Positions 1-7,976 are shown, counted from the first letter of the stretch. The stretch is DNA of 40,415 nt from Bacteroidota bacterium (GCA_013298545.1 JAAFIA010000045.1:1-40415); one strand, 5' to 3'. Notes: a model not told the origin generated them from the letters alone. Made by a program: numbers and translations.

Positions 1-340
1 GCGTTTTTTAACCGCAAAGAGTGCAAAGTTTTTTTTTACCGCAAAGGACGCAAAGGTTTTTTTACCGCAAAGGACGCAAAGGAATATTAACCGCAAAGAG
101 TACAGCGTTTTTTAACCGCAAAGAGCGCAAAGTTTTTTTTTACCGCAAAGGACGCAAAGGTTTTTAGTTATGGGCTTTGCGAACTTTGCACTTTCTTTGC
201 GCCCTTTGCGGTTCTTATCAAGAATGGGCTTTGCACCTTGCGGTTCTTATCAAGAATGGGCTTTGCGAACTTTGCACTTTCTTTGCGCCCTTTGCGGTTC
301 TTATCAAGAATGGGCTTTGCGGTTATTCTTATAGCCTATG
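1..340. repeat. CGCAAAG-type intergenic repeat tract, two halves in opposite orientation
   Basis: This non-coding tract fills the window start up to the first gene. The left half (about 11-160) has six copies of ACCGCAAAG, starting at 11, 38, 64, 90, 115 and 142, most followed by a second GCAAAG and separated by T-rich runs. The right half (about 171-325) carries the reverse complement, CTTTGCGGT, at 204, 290 and 315, plus a degenerate copy near 236. A transcript or single strand could fold left half on right half. From 341 to 447 I see nothing beyond A/T-rich spacer. Similar ACCGCAAAG or ACCGCAGAG runs occur scattered in many bacterial genomes as far as I recall; their function is unknown to me. 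The left edge may lie outside the window. Confidence 0.85.
171..320 (+). repeat. 64-base exact direct repeat (two copies, 86 bases apart)
   Basis: Bases 171-234 and 257-320 are identical by eye. Each copy contains TTCTTATCAAGAA, itself a small inverted repeat, flanked by CTTTGCGG and GGGCTTTGC. A third partial copy of this core lies at about 241-256. The identity suggests recent duplication or gene conversion within the tract. Confidence 0.85.
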
Positions 341-447
341 CTTTTATAGAAGAGTCTAACTGTATTGAAATTCCAACTAGTACCCACAAAAAACGGTTGC
401 CTTTTTGAGACAACCGCTTTACACCTCTGGTGAAGTGTTTGGTGTAC

Positions 448-1254
448 TTATCCTTTTACCGTTTTAACCAAACGGCCACGCTCGTAATGTTCTTCGCGCA
501 CTAATTTTCCTTTATCATTATAAATATACCAAACACCTGTTTTGCGTGCAATAAATGTTGGATTATTGGCCGGAAGTGCTTCAAATTGCCCTTTGGTAGA
601 AACTTGCCCATTGCTGAAATATTCTGTAAACGCACCCGTATAACCAAAACGATACCACGTATATTCGGCTCTGATTTTTCCGTTGCAATGGTATTTTTTC
701 ACCGCCTCCGCAGTTAGTGAAGAGGGATTGAAACTTACAATTTGCTGACCGCTTTCGCACCATTCTTCCAAACGTGTCATTGTTCCTGTTTTGTCGTAGA
801 AATAACGGTTTTGCAAAGAACCATTTTTGAAAAAATGATTTTCTATAATGGAATCGTTGCGAACAAAACGCTCACTTTGTACTTTACCATCAGCGTACCA
901 TTTTTTTCCTACGGGCAGGTAACGGTAGAACATATTCTCATAAGAAAATTCGGATTTTTTTGTTCCGTTTTTATACCATTCGCGCCAAACACCAACCTGT
1001 TCTCCTTGCTCCGAAAAATGCCATTCCGCTTTTTTCTTTTGCAGACCAAAATCGTAATACAATTCCCAATCGCCCTTGCGAAATTCTTCGCGCACGGCAT
1101 AGCTCGTGTCTTTTTTAAATACACTACTTTCAATCAATGTCGTATCTAAATAACACACCTGATTGATTTGGGTTTGAGCCGTTGCTGTCAGCGCAAGGGC
1201 AAGAAAAGGGAGAATTAAAAAGCGTTTCATAAGGTGTATAAATGCAGTTTTCAT
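448..1254 (-). CDS. Exported MORN-variant (YwqK-like) repeat protein
   Basis: The predicted protein has 268 residues. Residues 1-26 look like a signal peptide ending in TATAQ, so it is probably exported. The rest is a series of short units of the form W-x-x-Y-x-x-G-x-x-x, such as GVWREWYKNGTKKSEFSY, GKKWYADGKVQSERF and GVWYIYNDKGKLVREEHY. This is the pattern of the MORN-variant family annotated as YwqK-like antitoxin. In Bacteroidota such proteins are usually exported and of unknown role, so I do not infer a toxin partner. The chosen ATG overlaps the tpiA stop as ATGA, implying translational coupling. An alternative ATG at 1230 (MKRFLIL...) would also give a good signal peptide. Confidence 0.75.
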   Translation of the reverse strand: MKTAFIHLMKRFLILPFLALALTATAQTQINQVCYLDTTLIESSVFKKDTSYAVREEFRKGDWELYYDFGLQKKKAEWHFSEQGEQVGVWREWYKNGTKKSEFSYENMFYRYLPVGKKWYADGKVQSERFVRNDSIIENHFFKNGSLQNRYFYDKTGTMTRLEEWCESGQQIVSFNPSSLTAEAVKKYHCNGKIRAEYTWYRFGYTGAFTEYFSNGQVSTKGQFEALPANNPTFIARKTGVWYIYNDKGKLVREEHYERGRLVKTVKG

Positions 1255-2036
1255 GCCAGAACTTCAAGCATCGCTTGACGAATGTGTTGAAAGTCGGTAG
1301 CTTTTAGCGATGCCCCACCAATCAAACCACCGTCAATGTCTTGACAGGCAAATAAATCGGCTGCGTTAGATGCGTTGCAACTTCCTCCATACAAAATAGG
1401 CGTTGTCTGGGCTAAGGTTTCGTTCCATTGTTGATGCAATTCATTGCGAATAAACGCATGCATCTCTTGCGCCTGTTCTGTTGTTGCCGTATTGCCAGTT
1501 CCAATGGCCCAAACAGGTTCGTATGCAAGAATCGGAAGTGGATGTGTGGCGAAAAAATCAGGCGTTAAATGCAACAAACTTTCACGGAGTTGTTGAGCAA
1601 CGGTATCAACATGTTTGCCCGCCGAGCGTTGTTCCCATGTTTCACCAATGCAATAAATGGGTGTGAGGCCACAAGCGTAAGCCTGATTTATTTTTTTGCG
1701 TAAGGTCTCGGCATCTTCTTGGAAATACAACCGCCGTTCGGAGTGGCCAACAAGCACAAACGCCGCACCACACGAAGCAATCATCTGCGCCGACACTTCA
1801 CCCGTGAAAGCACCTTGTGTTTCGGTATGGCAGTTTTGTGCACCAAGCGCTAATCCATCGGTATCTGCACAATGATGGGCCAATTCGCTGATGTATGGAA
1901 ATGGCGGTGCAAGAATCGTCAACAAATTCGCATGCCCACGCTGCATCACCTGCGAACGTATTTCGGTTGCTAGAACAGTCGCTTCATCAAGCGTTTTGTT
2001 CATCTTCCAATTTCCAGCAATGATTTTTTTACGCAT
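1251..2036 (-). CDS. tpiA: Triose-phosphate isomerase
   Basis: This enzyme interconverts glyceraldehyde 3-phosphate and dihydroxyacetone phosphate in the cytosol (glycolysis and gluconeogenesis). At 261 residues it has the usual family length. Active-site features are all present: Asn9 and Lys11 in AGNWKMN, His98 in VLVGHSERR, Glu173 in AYEPVWAIGTG, and the phosphate-binding loops YGGS (216-219) and GGLIGGAS (236-243). It starts 38 bases after the permease stop and its stop overlaps the next ATG. That fits one minus-strand operon starting with the DUF1599 gene. No anomalies were seen. Confidence 0.97.
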   Translation of the reverse strand: MRKKIIAGNWKMNKTLDEATVLATEIRSQVMQRGHANLLTILAPPFPYISELAHHCADTDGLALGAQNCHTETQGAFTGEVSAQMIASCGAAFVLVGHSERRLYFQEDAETLRKKINQAYACGLTPIYCIGETWEQRSAGKHVDTVAQQLRESLLHLTPDFFATHPLPILAYEPVWAIGTGNTATTEQAQEMHAFIRNELHQQWNETLAQTTPILYGGSCNASNAADLFACQDIDGGLIGGASLKATDFQHIRQAMLEVLA

Positions 2037-2073
2037 TGTGTATTCGTTATTCCTCTACAAGAATATAAAAAAA

Positions 2074-3156
2074 TTAGTTCAAGCGGACACGCGGATCGAG
2101 TAGCGCGTAAACAATATCCACCAAAATATTCAGTACCACAAAGCACGTCGAGAAGACGAGCGTACTTCCCATGACCACTGGTAAATCAGAATTGAGCAAG
2201 GCTTTTACCACTTCGTATCCAATTCCTTTCCAGTCAAAAACCGTTTCTACAAAAGCTGCACCCGCCATCAATCCCGCAAACCATCCCGAAATAGACGTTA
2301 CAACCGGATTGAGTGCATTCTTCAAGGCATGTTTGAACACCACTTTATACATGCTCAATCCTTTTGCTTTAGCCGTTCGGATATAATCAAACGACATCAC
2401 TTCCAACATCGAACTGCGCGTAAGTTGAATAATCAATGCCAAGGGACGAATACCCAAGGTAAATGCGGGCAAGATCAGATTTTTCAAATCCAGTTCTTCC
2501 TGCATCGTTCGTAAATTCAGTGTGTAAAGACTACCGATGTTTTTTAGTCCGGTATAGTCTTTCAGCAAATACCCAAACAGCCACGCAATGATGATGGCAA
2601 AGAAAAAAGAAGGTCCGGCCATGCCCAAAGTCGAAATCACGGAAACTAACCGATCGAAAAATGAATTCTTTTTCAACGCACTCACAACACCTAGAAAAAT
2701 GCCCACAAACGAAGCAAAAAGAATCGAGGCTAAAGCGAGAATGATCGTTTCGGGAAAAGTCTCGCCAATAATTTCGGAAACCGGTTTCTGATTTTGATAC
2801 GAACGCCGGAGATACGGTTTTTTTAAAATCAGTTTACGATCGCCACCCAAACTGAACAATTGAATCGGATTGCCGTATTTGGCCGTATCTAGAAAATTGG
2901 TTGACGTAGAATCTTGGGTATGGTAAACCGATAAAAACGACATGTCGTTGAGAAACATGGCGTATTGTGTTGGAAGCGGTTTGTCAATGCCCAAATCGCG
3001 GCGAATGATTTCGACGGATTTTGCATCCGTGCGTTGTCCAAGACGCATACGCGCCGGATCGCCCGGAATTACATTGAACAATAAAAACACCGTTGTTATG
3101 ACCCCGAACAAAACGAGGAAACCATAAACAATGCGTTTCAGAATGAATTTAATCAC
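2074..3156 (-). CDS. OppB/DppB-like ABC transporter permease
   Basis: This 360-residue inner-membrane permease is of the binding-protein-dependent peptide/nickel type. The first membrane segment (about residues 8-28) is followed by NVIPGDPARMRLGQ, typical of DppB/OppB N-termini. A long extracytoplasmic stretch (about 35-125) follows, then about five more membrane segments. The EAA-type loop is visible as YIRTAKAKGLSMYKVVFKHA, with a later FDWKGIGYEVVKAL. The partner permease, ATPases and binding protein are not in this window, so substrate and complex are unknown. It begins 4 bases after the BT_3928-like stop, so the two are probably cotranscribed. Confidence 0.88.
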   Translation of the reverse strand: MIKFILKRIVYGFLVLFGVITTVFLLFNVIPGDPARMRLGQRTDAKSVEIIRRDLGIDKPLPTQYAMFLNDMSFLSVYHTQDSTSTNFLDTAKYGNPIQLFSLGGDRKLILKKPYLRRSYQNQKPVSEIIGETFPETIILALASILFASFVGIFLGVVSALKKNSFFDRLVSVISTLGMAGPSFFFAIIIAWLFGYLLKDYTGLKNIGSLYTLNLRTMQEELDLKNLILPAFTLGIRPLALIIQLTRSSMLEVMSFDYIRTAKAKGLSMYKVVFKHALKNALNPVVTSISGWFAGLMAGAAFVETVFDWKGIGYEVVKALLNSDLPVVMGSTLVFSTCFVVLNILVDIVYALLDPRVRLN

Positions 3157-3159
3157 AGC

Positions 3160-4575
3160 TTACTTATACGTCTCAAAGACGTGGTTAAAGTAGGGGAAAT
3201 CATTGCTATGCCACATGGCCGAAGATACACCATCTTTCAATAAAATCAAGCCCGGATTTGAACGAATAACCGTTTTTAAGGCTGTTTGATCGACCACATA
3301 GATCGGATACTGTGCTTTGGTGCGTTTTCGGTAAGCTGCAATTTTTTCGTTACTCGCCGCTACCAGTGCGTTAAACGGAATGCCTTTTTTCTGACAATCG
3401 GCATAAAACGCATTCACTTTGGCCATTACGTCGTAATCTGTTTTTTCCAGATCGTACATGACCAAATAAAACTGCATGCCTTTCATGCGCAAGAGCGAAT
3501 CGTTGTGCGTAAACATGCTATCTGTATCGGCAATATTGAAATCGCGGATGGTAGCTTCGCAATTGCCTTTGCGGATCAATTTATCGTAACGGCAATAGAA
3601 CGTCCAAGTCGAATCGGGGAAACTATCCATGCCAAATTCGCGGTAAGGCCCGAGCGAATCTTGGTTGTGGTAATAATAAAAACGCATTACGGTCGAATCG
3701 TTTACACATTTATCGGCTTGCGGTGTTTTTTGCTGCGTTGCTTTCCACCAGTTCTCGCCAATTTTATACGGACGGAAATCGATGATTGGCATGTGGCGAT
3801 AGGTATAAACCGGAATCGCGAATGAAATGAAGGTGAAAATGCCCACCGCACCAGCCATCACAATCGTATTGCGGAAAAGTGGTTTGATGTGTTGCTCCGT
3901 TACCATCAGCAACGTAATGAGCAGCAAGAGAATCAAATCTTTCCAGAACGATTCCCAAGGCGTTAATTTAATCGCATCGCCGAAGCATCCGCAACTCGTT
4001 ACTTTGTTGCAACACGCCGAATAAAATGTAAGGAAACTGAAAAAGACAATCATCGCCAAGAGCAGCCACAAGGTCCACCGCGTCTGGAATCCCAACAATA
4101 AGAAAACGCCTAAAACCATTTCTATGGCTACCAAAAGAATGGCTAGCAATAAGGGATTTTCTTTAAAGAAATGCCAGAATTTGCTCGGCTCTGCAGGTGC
4201 TTGAACGCTTGCTGCTTGTGCTTTTTCTTTCGAGCAAGGCAATTCGATGGTGTTCGGGTTCGCCACTTTCATATCGCATGAAAAGCCTTGGCCGAAAACC
4301 TCAAAATACTCTTCCAGTTTATAGCTAAATCCAACCGGATCGTTGGCTTTGATAAAGCCCGAAAAGATAAAAAGACCACCTACGGCAATGCGGCATAAAT
4401 GCGTCAGAATCGGAACGCGTTTAAAAATCATGTCCAAATTCACCATCAGCACCACACCGCCCAAAATGGCGAGAAGATGCAAACGGTTGAAACAAGGCGG
4501 ACAAAGGAGCAGAATCAGTGCGGCAAGCGCAACAGAGAAAATGAGCCGGAAAAGGCGAGAGTTAAAAAAGGCCAT
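3160..4575 (-). CDS. BT_3928-type DoxX membrane protein with thioredoxin-like C-terminal half
   Basis: The protein has 471 residues. The N-terminal half (about 1-255) has several hydrophobic segments and a DoxX-like core: a membrane helix with GGLFIFSGFIKANDPVGFSYKL, a cysteine-bearing loop, then ACCNKVTSCGCFGDAI near residue 195. The C-terminal half (about 270-471) is soluble and ends with NPGLILLKDGVSSAMWH, resembling the late strands of thioredoxin folds. This matches the Bacteroidota family named after BT_3928. Its biochemical function is not established; the cysteine-rich loop suggests redox work, which is inference. The position between DUF1599 and tpiA agrees with the order I remember from other Bacteroidota. 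Confidence 0.8.
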   Translation of the reverse strand: MAFFNSRLFRLIFSVALAALILLLCPPCFNRLHLLAILGGVVLMVNLDMIFKRVPILTHLCRIAVGGLFIFSGFIKANDPVGFSYKLEEYFEVFGQGFSCDMKVANPNTIELPCSKEKAQAASVQAPAEPSKFWHFFKENPLLLAILLVAIEMVLGVFLLLGFQTRWTLWLLLAMIVFFSFLTFYSACCNKVTSCGCFGDAIKLTPWESFWKDLILLLLITLLMVTEQHIKPLFRNTIVMAGAVGIFTFISFAIPVYTYRHMPIIDFRPYKIGENWWKATQQKTPQADKCVNDSTVMRFYYYHNQDSLGPYREFGMDSFPDSTWTFYCRYDKLIRKGNCEATIRDFNIADTDSMFTHNDSLLRMKGMQFYLVMYDLEKTDYDVMAKVNAFYADCQKKGIPFNALVAASNEKIAAYRKRTKAQYPIYVVDQTALKTVIRSNPGLILLKDGVSSAMWHSNDFPYFNHVFETYK

Positions 4576-4579
4576 ACGC

Positions 4580-5122
4580 TTAATGGGTTTCGCTGAGGCG
4601 AATCAAAGCAAAGATAGCGTAATTGATGATGTCGAAATAATTCCCTTCCACGCCTTCCGAAACGATGGTAGCGCCAGCATTGTCTTCGATTTGTTTGATG
4701 CGAAGCAATTTAACAAGAATCAAATCGGTCAACGAACTAATACGCATATCGCGCCAGGCTTCGCCATAGTCGTGATTTTTATTTTCCATCAAATTTCGGG
4801 CCTCTTTTGCGTATTTATCGTACAACGCAATGGCTTTTTCTGGCTCAAGTTGTGTTTCGGTGCCAGTACCTAGCTCGATTTGAATCAAGGCCATGATCGA
4901 ATAATTGACCAGTCCTAAATATTCGCCCTTGATATCGTCCTGAATTTTTTGTTCGCCCTTGTTTTCGATGGTACGAATGCGTTGGGCTTTGATAAACAAT
5001 TGATCGGTGAGCGATTGGGGACGGAAAACGCGCCACGATGTGCCATAGTCGCGCATCTTTTTGATATAGATGTCGCGGCAGATCGTTATACTTGCGGCGT
5101 ATTGTTCAGCAGTTTTTGACAT
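4580..5122 (-). CDS. DUF1599 family protein
   Basis: I place the start at 5122 (MSKTAEQYAASI), giving 180 residues. The open frame extends upstream to 5341, but that stretch is low-complexity Ala/Arg/Cys and lies opposite folP. The protein holds two similar halves: KMRDYGTSWRVFRPQSLTDQ then KNHDYGEAWRDMRISSLTDL, each followed by R(I/T)..IE. and a helix ending NYSIMALIQI or NYAIFALIRL. This is the duplicated DUF1599 layout, a conserved Bacteroidota protein of unknown function. Paired acidic residues and an all-helical look recall MazG-like nucleotide hydrolases, but that is speculation. Its ATG shares the palindrome CATG with the divergent folP start. Confidence 0.85.
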   Translation of the reverse strand: MSKTAEQYAASITICRDIYIKKMRDYGTSWRVFRPQSLTDQLFIKAQRIRTIENKGEQKIQDDIKGEYLGLVNYSIMALIQIELGTGTETQLEPEKAIALYDKYAKEARNLMENKNHDYGEAWRDMRISSLTDLILVKLLRIKQIEDNAGATIVSEGVEGNYFDIINYAIFALIRLSETH

Positions 5123-5999
5123 GGAAAACAGAATCAGTGCGCAAGATAAGGAGTTTCGTTTGCAGGGAAGCAATGAAAAGGAACTCAATTTGTCAAAACC
5201 GATTGTGATGGGCATTCTCAACCTCACACCCGATTCGTTTTCCGATGGCGGTTTGTTTGTCTTGCCCGAAAACGCCCTCGCACAGGCCCGCGCCCTCGCA
5301 CAAGCCGGCGCACAAATCATCGATCTGGGCGCTTGCTCCACTCGTCCTTCTACCGTTTATGGCGAAACCGGACTCGTCTCCGAAGCCGAAGAATGGAAAC
5401 GCCTCGAACCCACGTTACGCCTCATTCGTAGCGAACTAAAAGACACATTTCTCTCCGTCGATACCTTTCGCGCCAGCATTGCAGAAAAAGCCGCAAAGCT
5501 CGGTGCCGATCTCATCAACGATATTTCGGGCGGAACACTGGATGCGCGCATGGATGAGGTTCTCGCGCACCTGCAATTGCCTTACGTGGCCATGCATATA
5601 CAAGGCACACCGCAAACCATGCAAGAAAATCCGCACTACGAAAATGTCGTAGAAGAAGTCTATCGGTTTTTTGAGCAACGCATCGAAAGTTTAGAAAAAC
5701 GGGGCGTAAAACAAATCATCCTCGATCCCGGATTTGGTTTTGGAAAAACCGTGGAGCATAATTATACGTTGCTTCGCCATTTAAACACATTTACGCAATT
5801 GGGAAAACCTTTGCTGGTTGGATTTTCGCGCAAATCTATGATCCATCGCGTGTTGGATTGTACGCCGCAAGAAGCGATAAACGGCACAACGGTGCTCAAT
5901 ACCTTGGCACTCGCGAAAGGCGCGTCCATCTTGCGTGTACACGATGTGCGCGAAGCTTGCGAAGCCATTGCACTGAGTGAAAAAATGAATGCTGAATGA
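5121..5999 (+). CDS. folP: Dihydropteroate synthase
   Basis: This enzyme condenses 6-hydroxymethyl-dihydropterin diphosphate with p-aminobenzoate in folate synthesis; it is the sulfonamide target. With the ATG at 5121 it has 292 residues. Family blocks appear in order: MGILNLTPDSFSDGG (about 30-44), IIDLGACSTRP, LSVDTFRASIAEKA, LINDISGG, YVAMHIQGTPQTMQ, LDPGFGFGKT and LLVGFSRKSM, ending with ILRVHDVRE. The open frame continues upstream to 5070, but the N-terminus from 5121 already fits Bacteroidota homologues and the extra residues lie inside the DUF1599 gene. It lies 48 bases before cdaA, a pairing common in Bacteroidota, and is probably cotranscribed with it. Confidence 0.96.
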   Translation: MENRISAQDKEFRLQGSNEKELNLSKPIVMGILNLTPDSFSDGGLFVLPENALAQARALAQAGAQIIDLGACSTRPSTVYGETGLVSEAEEWKRLEPTLRLIRSELKDTFLSVDTFRASIAEKAAKLGADLINDISGGTLDARMDEVLAHLQLPYVAMHIQGTPQTMQENPHYENVVEEVYRFFEQRIESLEKRGVKQIILDPGFGFGKTVEHNYTLLRHLNTFTQLGKPLLVGFSRKSMIHRVLDCTPQEAINGTTVLNTLALAKGASILRVHDVREACEAIALSEKMNAE

Positions 6000-6047
6000 T
6001 TTGTCGTGCCGAAAAAGTACCTTTGATGCAGTTTTAGAAAACCCGTT

Positions 6048-6848
6048 GTGAACGAATTTTTGCACCCGCTTTTATTTATCACGTTTCGCTGGCAATATGT
6101 CCTCGACATTTTTCTGGTGGCGATTCTGATTTATCAATTGTACAAATTGGTACGCGGAACGGCAGCGCTCAATATCTTCATTGGTATGGCGGCGTTTTAT
6201 GTGTTTTACCGCTTGGTACGTTTGCTCGATCTCGATTTGTTCAGTAGCATTCTCGGAAAATTTATTGATGTTGGCGTGATTGCTTTGCTCATTGTGTTTC
6301 AGCAAGAATTGCGGCGTTTCTTTTTATTCATCGGCACCTACAATGTGATGAGTCGGGAACGCATTCGCAGGGCCATTTTCAATTGGGGCGAAGAAACAAA
6401 CGAAGTGAATTTAGATTTGCTGGCCTTGACCAAAGCATGCCGCAACATGTCGGAATCAAAAACAGGTGCGATTATCGTTATTGCGCGTACGAATGATTTG
6501 AAATTTTACGCCAACACAGGCGATCCGGTTGATGCGCGTGTTTCGGTGCGGATGCTGGAAAGTATTTTTTATAAGAACAGTCCTTTGCACGATGGTGCGG
6601 TCATTATTTCGGGCAATACGATTCGTGCGGCGCGTTGTGTGCTGCCGGTTACGGAGAACAATGAGTTTCCGGCACATTTAGGGATGCGGCATCGTGCGGC
6701 GGTGGGCATCACCGAAAATTCGGATGCGATTGCGGTAGCGGTTTCGGAACAAACAGGCGAAATTTCGTTTGCGCGGGAGGGCGCGTTGGAGGGCAATATT
6801 ACCTTGGAACGGTTGAAAGAATTGTTGGAGAAATATACGCGGGAGTGA
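6048..6848 (+). CDS. cdaA: Diadenylate cyclase, CdaA type
   Basis: This enzyme makes cyclic di-AMP from two ATP. The 266 residues comprise three N-terminal membrane segments (about 17-32, 38-57 and 73-97) and a cytoplasmic DisA_N/DAC domain (about 110-235). Signature motifs are intact: HDGA at 181-184 and MRHRAA with Arg-His-Arg at 214-216, so it should be active. The start is GTG at 6048; the next Met (residue 47) would remove the first membrane helix. c-di-AMP usually governs osmolyte transport and envelope homeostasis. No GlmM or CdaR-like partner lies beside it here; folP is the upstream neighbour. Confidence 0.95.
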   Translation: MNEFLHPLLFITFRWQYVLDIFLVAILIYQLYKLVRGTAALNIFIGMAAFYVFYRLVRLLDLDLFSSILGKFIDVGVIALLIVFQQELRRFFLFIGTYNVMSRERIRRAIFNWGEETNEVNLDLLALTKACRNMSESKTGAIIVIARTNDLKFYANTGDPVDARVSVRMLESIFYKNSPLHDGAVIISGNTIRAARCVLPVTENNEFPAHLGMRHRAAVGITENSDAIAVAVSEQTGEISFAREGALEGNITLERLKELLEKYTRE

Positions 6849-6891
6849 GGATTTGGTTGAGGTAATGAGACTGTTTTTTTAGGAAATAAAA

Positions 6892-6999
6892 GCTCCGCCG
6901 GATTTGTAATCCGGCTAGACCCGCTCGCTCCGCAGGTTCCGAGAAATCGGAATGCACTTCGGCGGCAATAATTAAAAACAAATAAATTGTAGCAGTTTA
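6892..6999. repeat. Degenerate REP/REPIN-like element
   Basis: It starts with a hairpin at 6892-6915 (GCTCCGCCGGATT...AATCCGGC), followed by a second decayed palindrome beginning GCTCCGCAGG at 6927 and ending GGCGGC near 6966. The segment that follows (CAATAATTAAAAACAAATAA... to about 6999) matches the internal spacer of the elements at 7819 and 9367. I read it as an old, scrambled copy of that family in the 225-base gap after cdaA. Confidence 0.7.
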
Positions 7000-7073
7000 G
7001 TTTCTGTAATTAATAAATAAGCTTACAGGTAAGTTAACTTGCTAGTTAATGAGGTTTTTTGTAAATTCGAGAA

Positions 7074-7600
7074 GTGAAAAAGAAGAAAGAAATTGGTCTT
7101 GATTTTGAAGTTGACAAGCTTACCAACTCAATTGAAAATGTGGTAACTGGTGACAGTTTTCCCACAGATATTTCAATTGTAACATCTGCTGATCTTAAAA
7201 AGATCGTAACAAAATACAAATGGCAGTTTGATTGGAGATATGAGTATAAACAACCGGAAAGAGAAATTTACAAGTTGACAATTGTAAACAATCAACAACC
7301 ACTCAAGGTTTAATAAGCATCGAAATCAAAACAGATAACGTATATCTACATCTTTTAGAAAGTGCACCTTTTAACAAAGGGAAAATGAAAATGTACGCCG
7401 GAATTCCGGGTAATTTAGTGGCATTTGCTTGCAAACTTTCTTTCCAACCTGGACATGATGGACATGTCTCTTTTATTTCAAAAACACAACTCATTCAGCA
7501 TTATATTGACACATTAGGGGCAACTCACATTGGTGGTAGAATTATGATTATTGATACAATTGCAGCATTAAAATTAATGGATAAATATTTTTCAAAATGA
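7074..7600 (+). pseudogene. Frameshifted small gene, possibly GNAT-like, first of a two-gene cassette
   Basis: Two adjacent open frames appear to be one broken gene. Frame A (GTG at 7074 to a stop at 7311-7313) gives 79 residues ending IVNNQQPLKV. Frame B is open from before 7310 to 7600 and reads QGLISIEIKTDNVYLHLLES onward with no start until 7385. Joining them near 7303, as if one base had been lost, gives about 175 residues with a continuous strand-helix pattern. The end region has IPGNLVAFACKLSF and LGATHIGGRIMIIDT, reminiscent of a GNAT acetyltransferase core, but I cannot name a family firmly. The stop overlaps the next ATG. Sequencing error or programmed frameshifting remain possible. 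Confidence 0.6.
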
Positions 7601-7794
7601 AGGCAAGAAAAAAAGAACTAAACGTTGACTTTATTGGTGGGCAAAATAACCCATTGACAAAAGCAGAGCAGCTCGTTATTAGTGAATTTATTAAACAATC
7701 AAAAATAAAGTGGAAAAAGCGCCTGCTTGTTAAAGCTCCCAAAAGTCCACAATCTCCCAAAACACGAATTACAAATAAGGTGTTAACCAAATGA
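7597..7794 (+). CDS. Small basic protein, second gene of the cassette
   Basis: The protein has 65 residues and its ATG overlaps the preceding stop as ATGA, so translation is probably coupled. The N-terminus reads KELNVDFIGGQNNPLTKAEQ and is followed by a predicted helix (EQLVISEFIKQSKI). The tail (about 38-65) is rich in Lys, Arg, Ser and Pro. I do not recognise a characterised family. The size, the basic tail and the coupling to a small possible acetyltransferase would suit an accessory or antitoxin-like partner, but that is only inference. A REPIN-like element begins 24 bases downstream. Confidence 0.6.
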   Translation: MKARKKELNVDFIGGQNNPLTKAEQLVISEFIKQSKIKWKKRLLVKAPKSPQSPKTRITNKVLTK

Positions 7795-7818
7795 TTTGTA
7801 CTAAACATTTCCCCCATC

Positions 7819-7923
7819 GCTCCGCAGGATTTGCAATCCTGCGGCAATAATTAAAAAAATAAATTATAGCAGTATAATTTTTACAGGAAGAAAAAACCGC
7901 AGGATTTTCAAATCCTGCGGAGC
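7819..7923. repeat. REPIN-like element, copy 1
   Basis: This element of about 105 bases has terminal inverted repeats GCTCCGCAGGATT (7819-7831) and AATCCTGCGGAGC (7911-7923). Each end forms its own hairpin: CCGCAGGATT-TGC-AATCCTGCGG at 7822-7844 and a matching one at 7897-7920. The A/T-rich spacer matches the element at 9367-9472 almost base for base. Two REP palindromes in inverted orientation around a spacer is the layout of REPINs, which are mobilised by RAYT (REP-associated tyrosine) transposases in other bacteria. No such gene is present here. Confidence 0.85.
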
Positions 7924-7944
7924 AAATAAATAAACGCACACCCT

Positions 7945-7976
7945 CGCTCCGCCAAATTTGTAAATCCAGTGAGTGC
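7945..7976. repeat. Degenerate single REP-like palindrome
   Basis: GCTCCGCCAAATTTGTAAAT followed by CCAGTGAG is a decayed version of the REP hairpin at 9231. It sits just before the HD-domain gene; a GTG inside it (7969) is an unlikely alternative start for that gene. Confidence 0.55.

Noticed and set aside
1-340. CRISPR array
   Set aside because: Units are short, unevenly spaced and occur in both orientations; there are no unique spacers of constant length and no cas genes.
177-359. 60-residue ORF on the plus strand in the repeat tract
   Set aside because: It is simply a translation of the CTTTGCGG repeats, with repeated peptide blocks and no gene-like features.
448-1254. Antitoxin function for the YwqK-like protein
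   Set aside because: The name comes from a family label; this protein has a signal peptide and no toxin neighbour.
3286-3825. 179-residue ORF on the plus strand
   Set aside because: It is antisense to the BT_3928-like gene, with no family signature; the minus-strand gene accounts for the region.
4343-4873. 176-residue ORF on the plus strand
   Set aside because: It runs antisense across two real genes (BT_3928-like and DUF1599) and has low-complexity Lys/Arg content.
5123-5341. N-terminal extension of the DUF1599 frame
   Set aside because: The added 73 residues are Ala/Arg/Cys-rich and arise from antisense folP; homologues begin at the MSKTAEQ-type start.
7074-7794. Confident toxin-antitoxin call
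   Set aside because: Layout is suggestive, but neither protein matches a toxin or antitoxin family that I can name and the first gene is broken.
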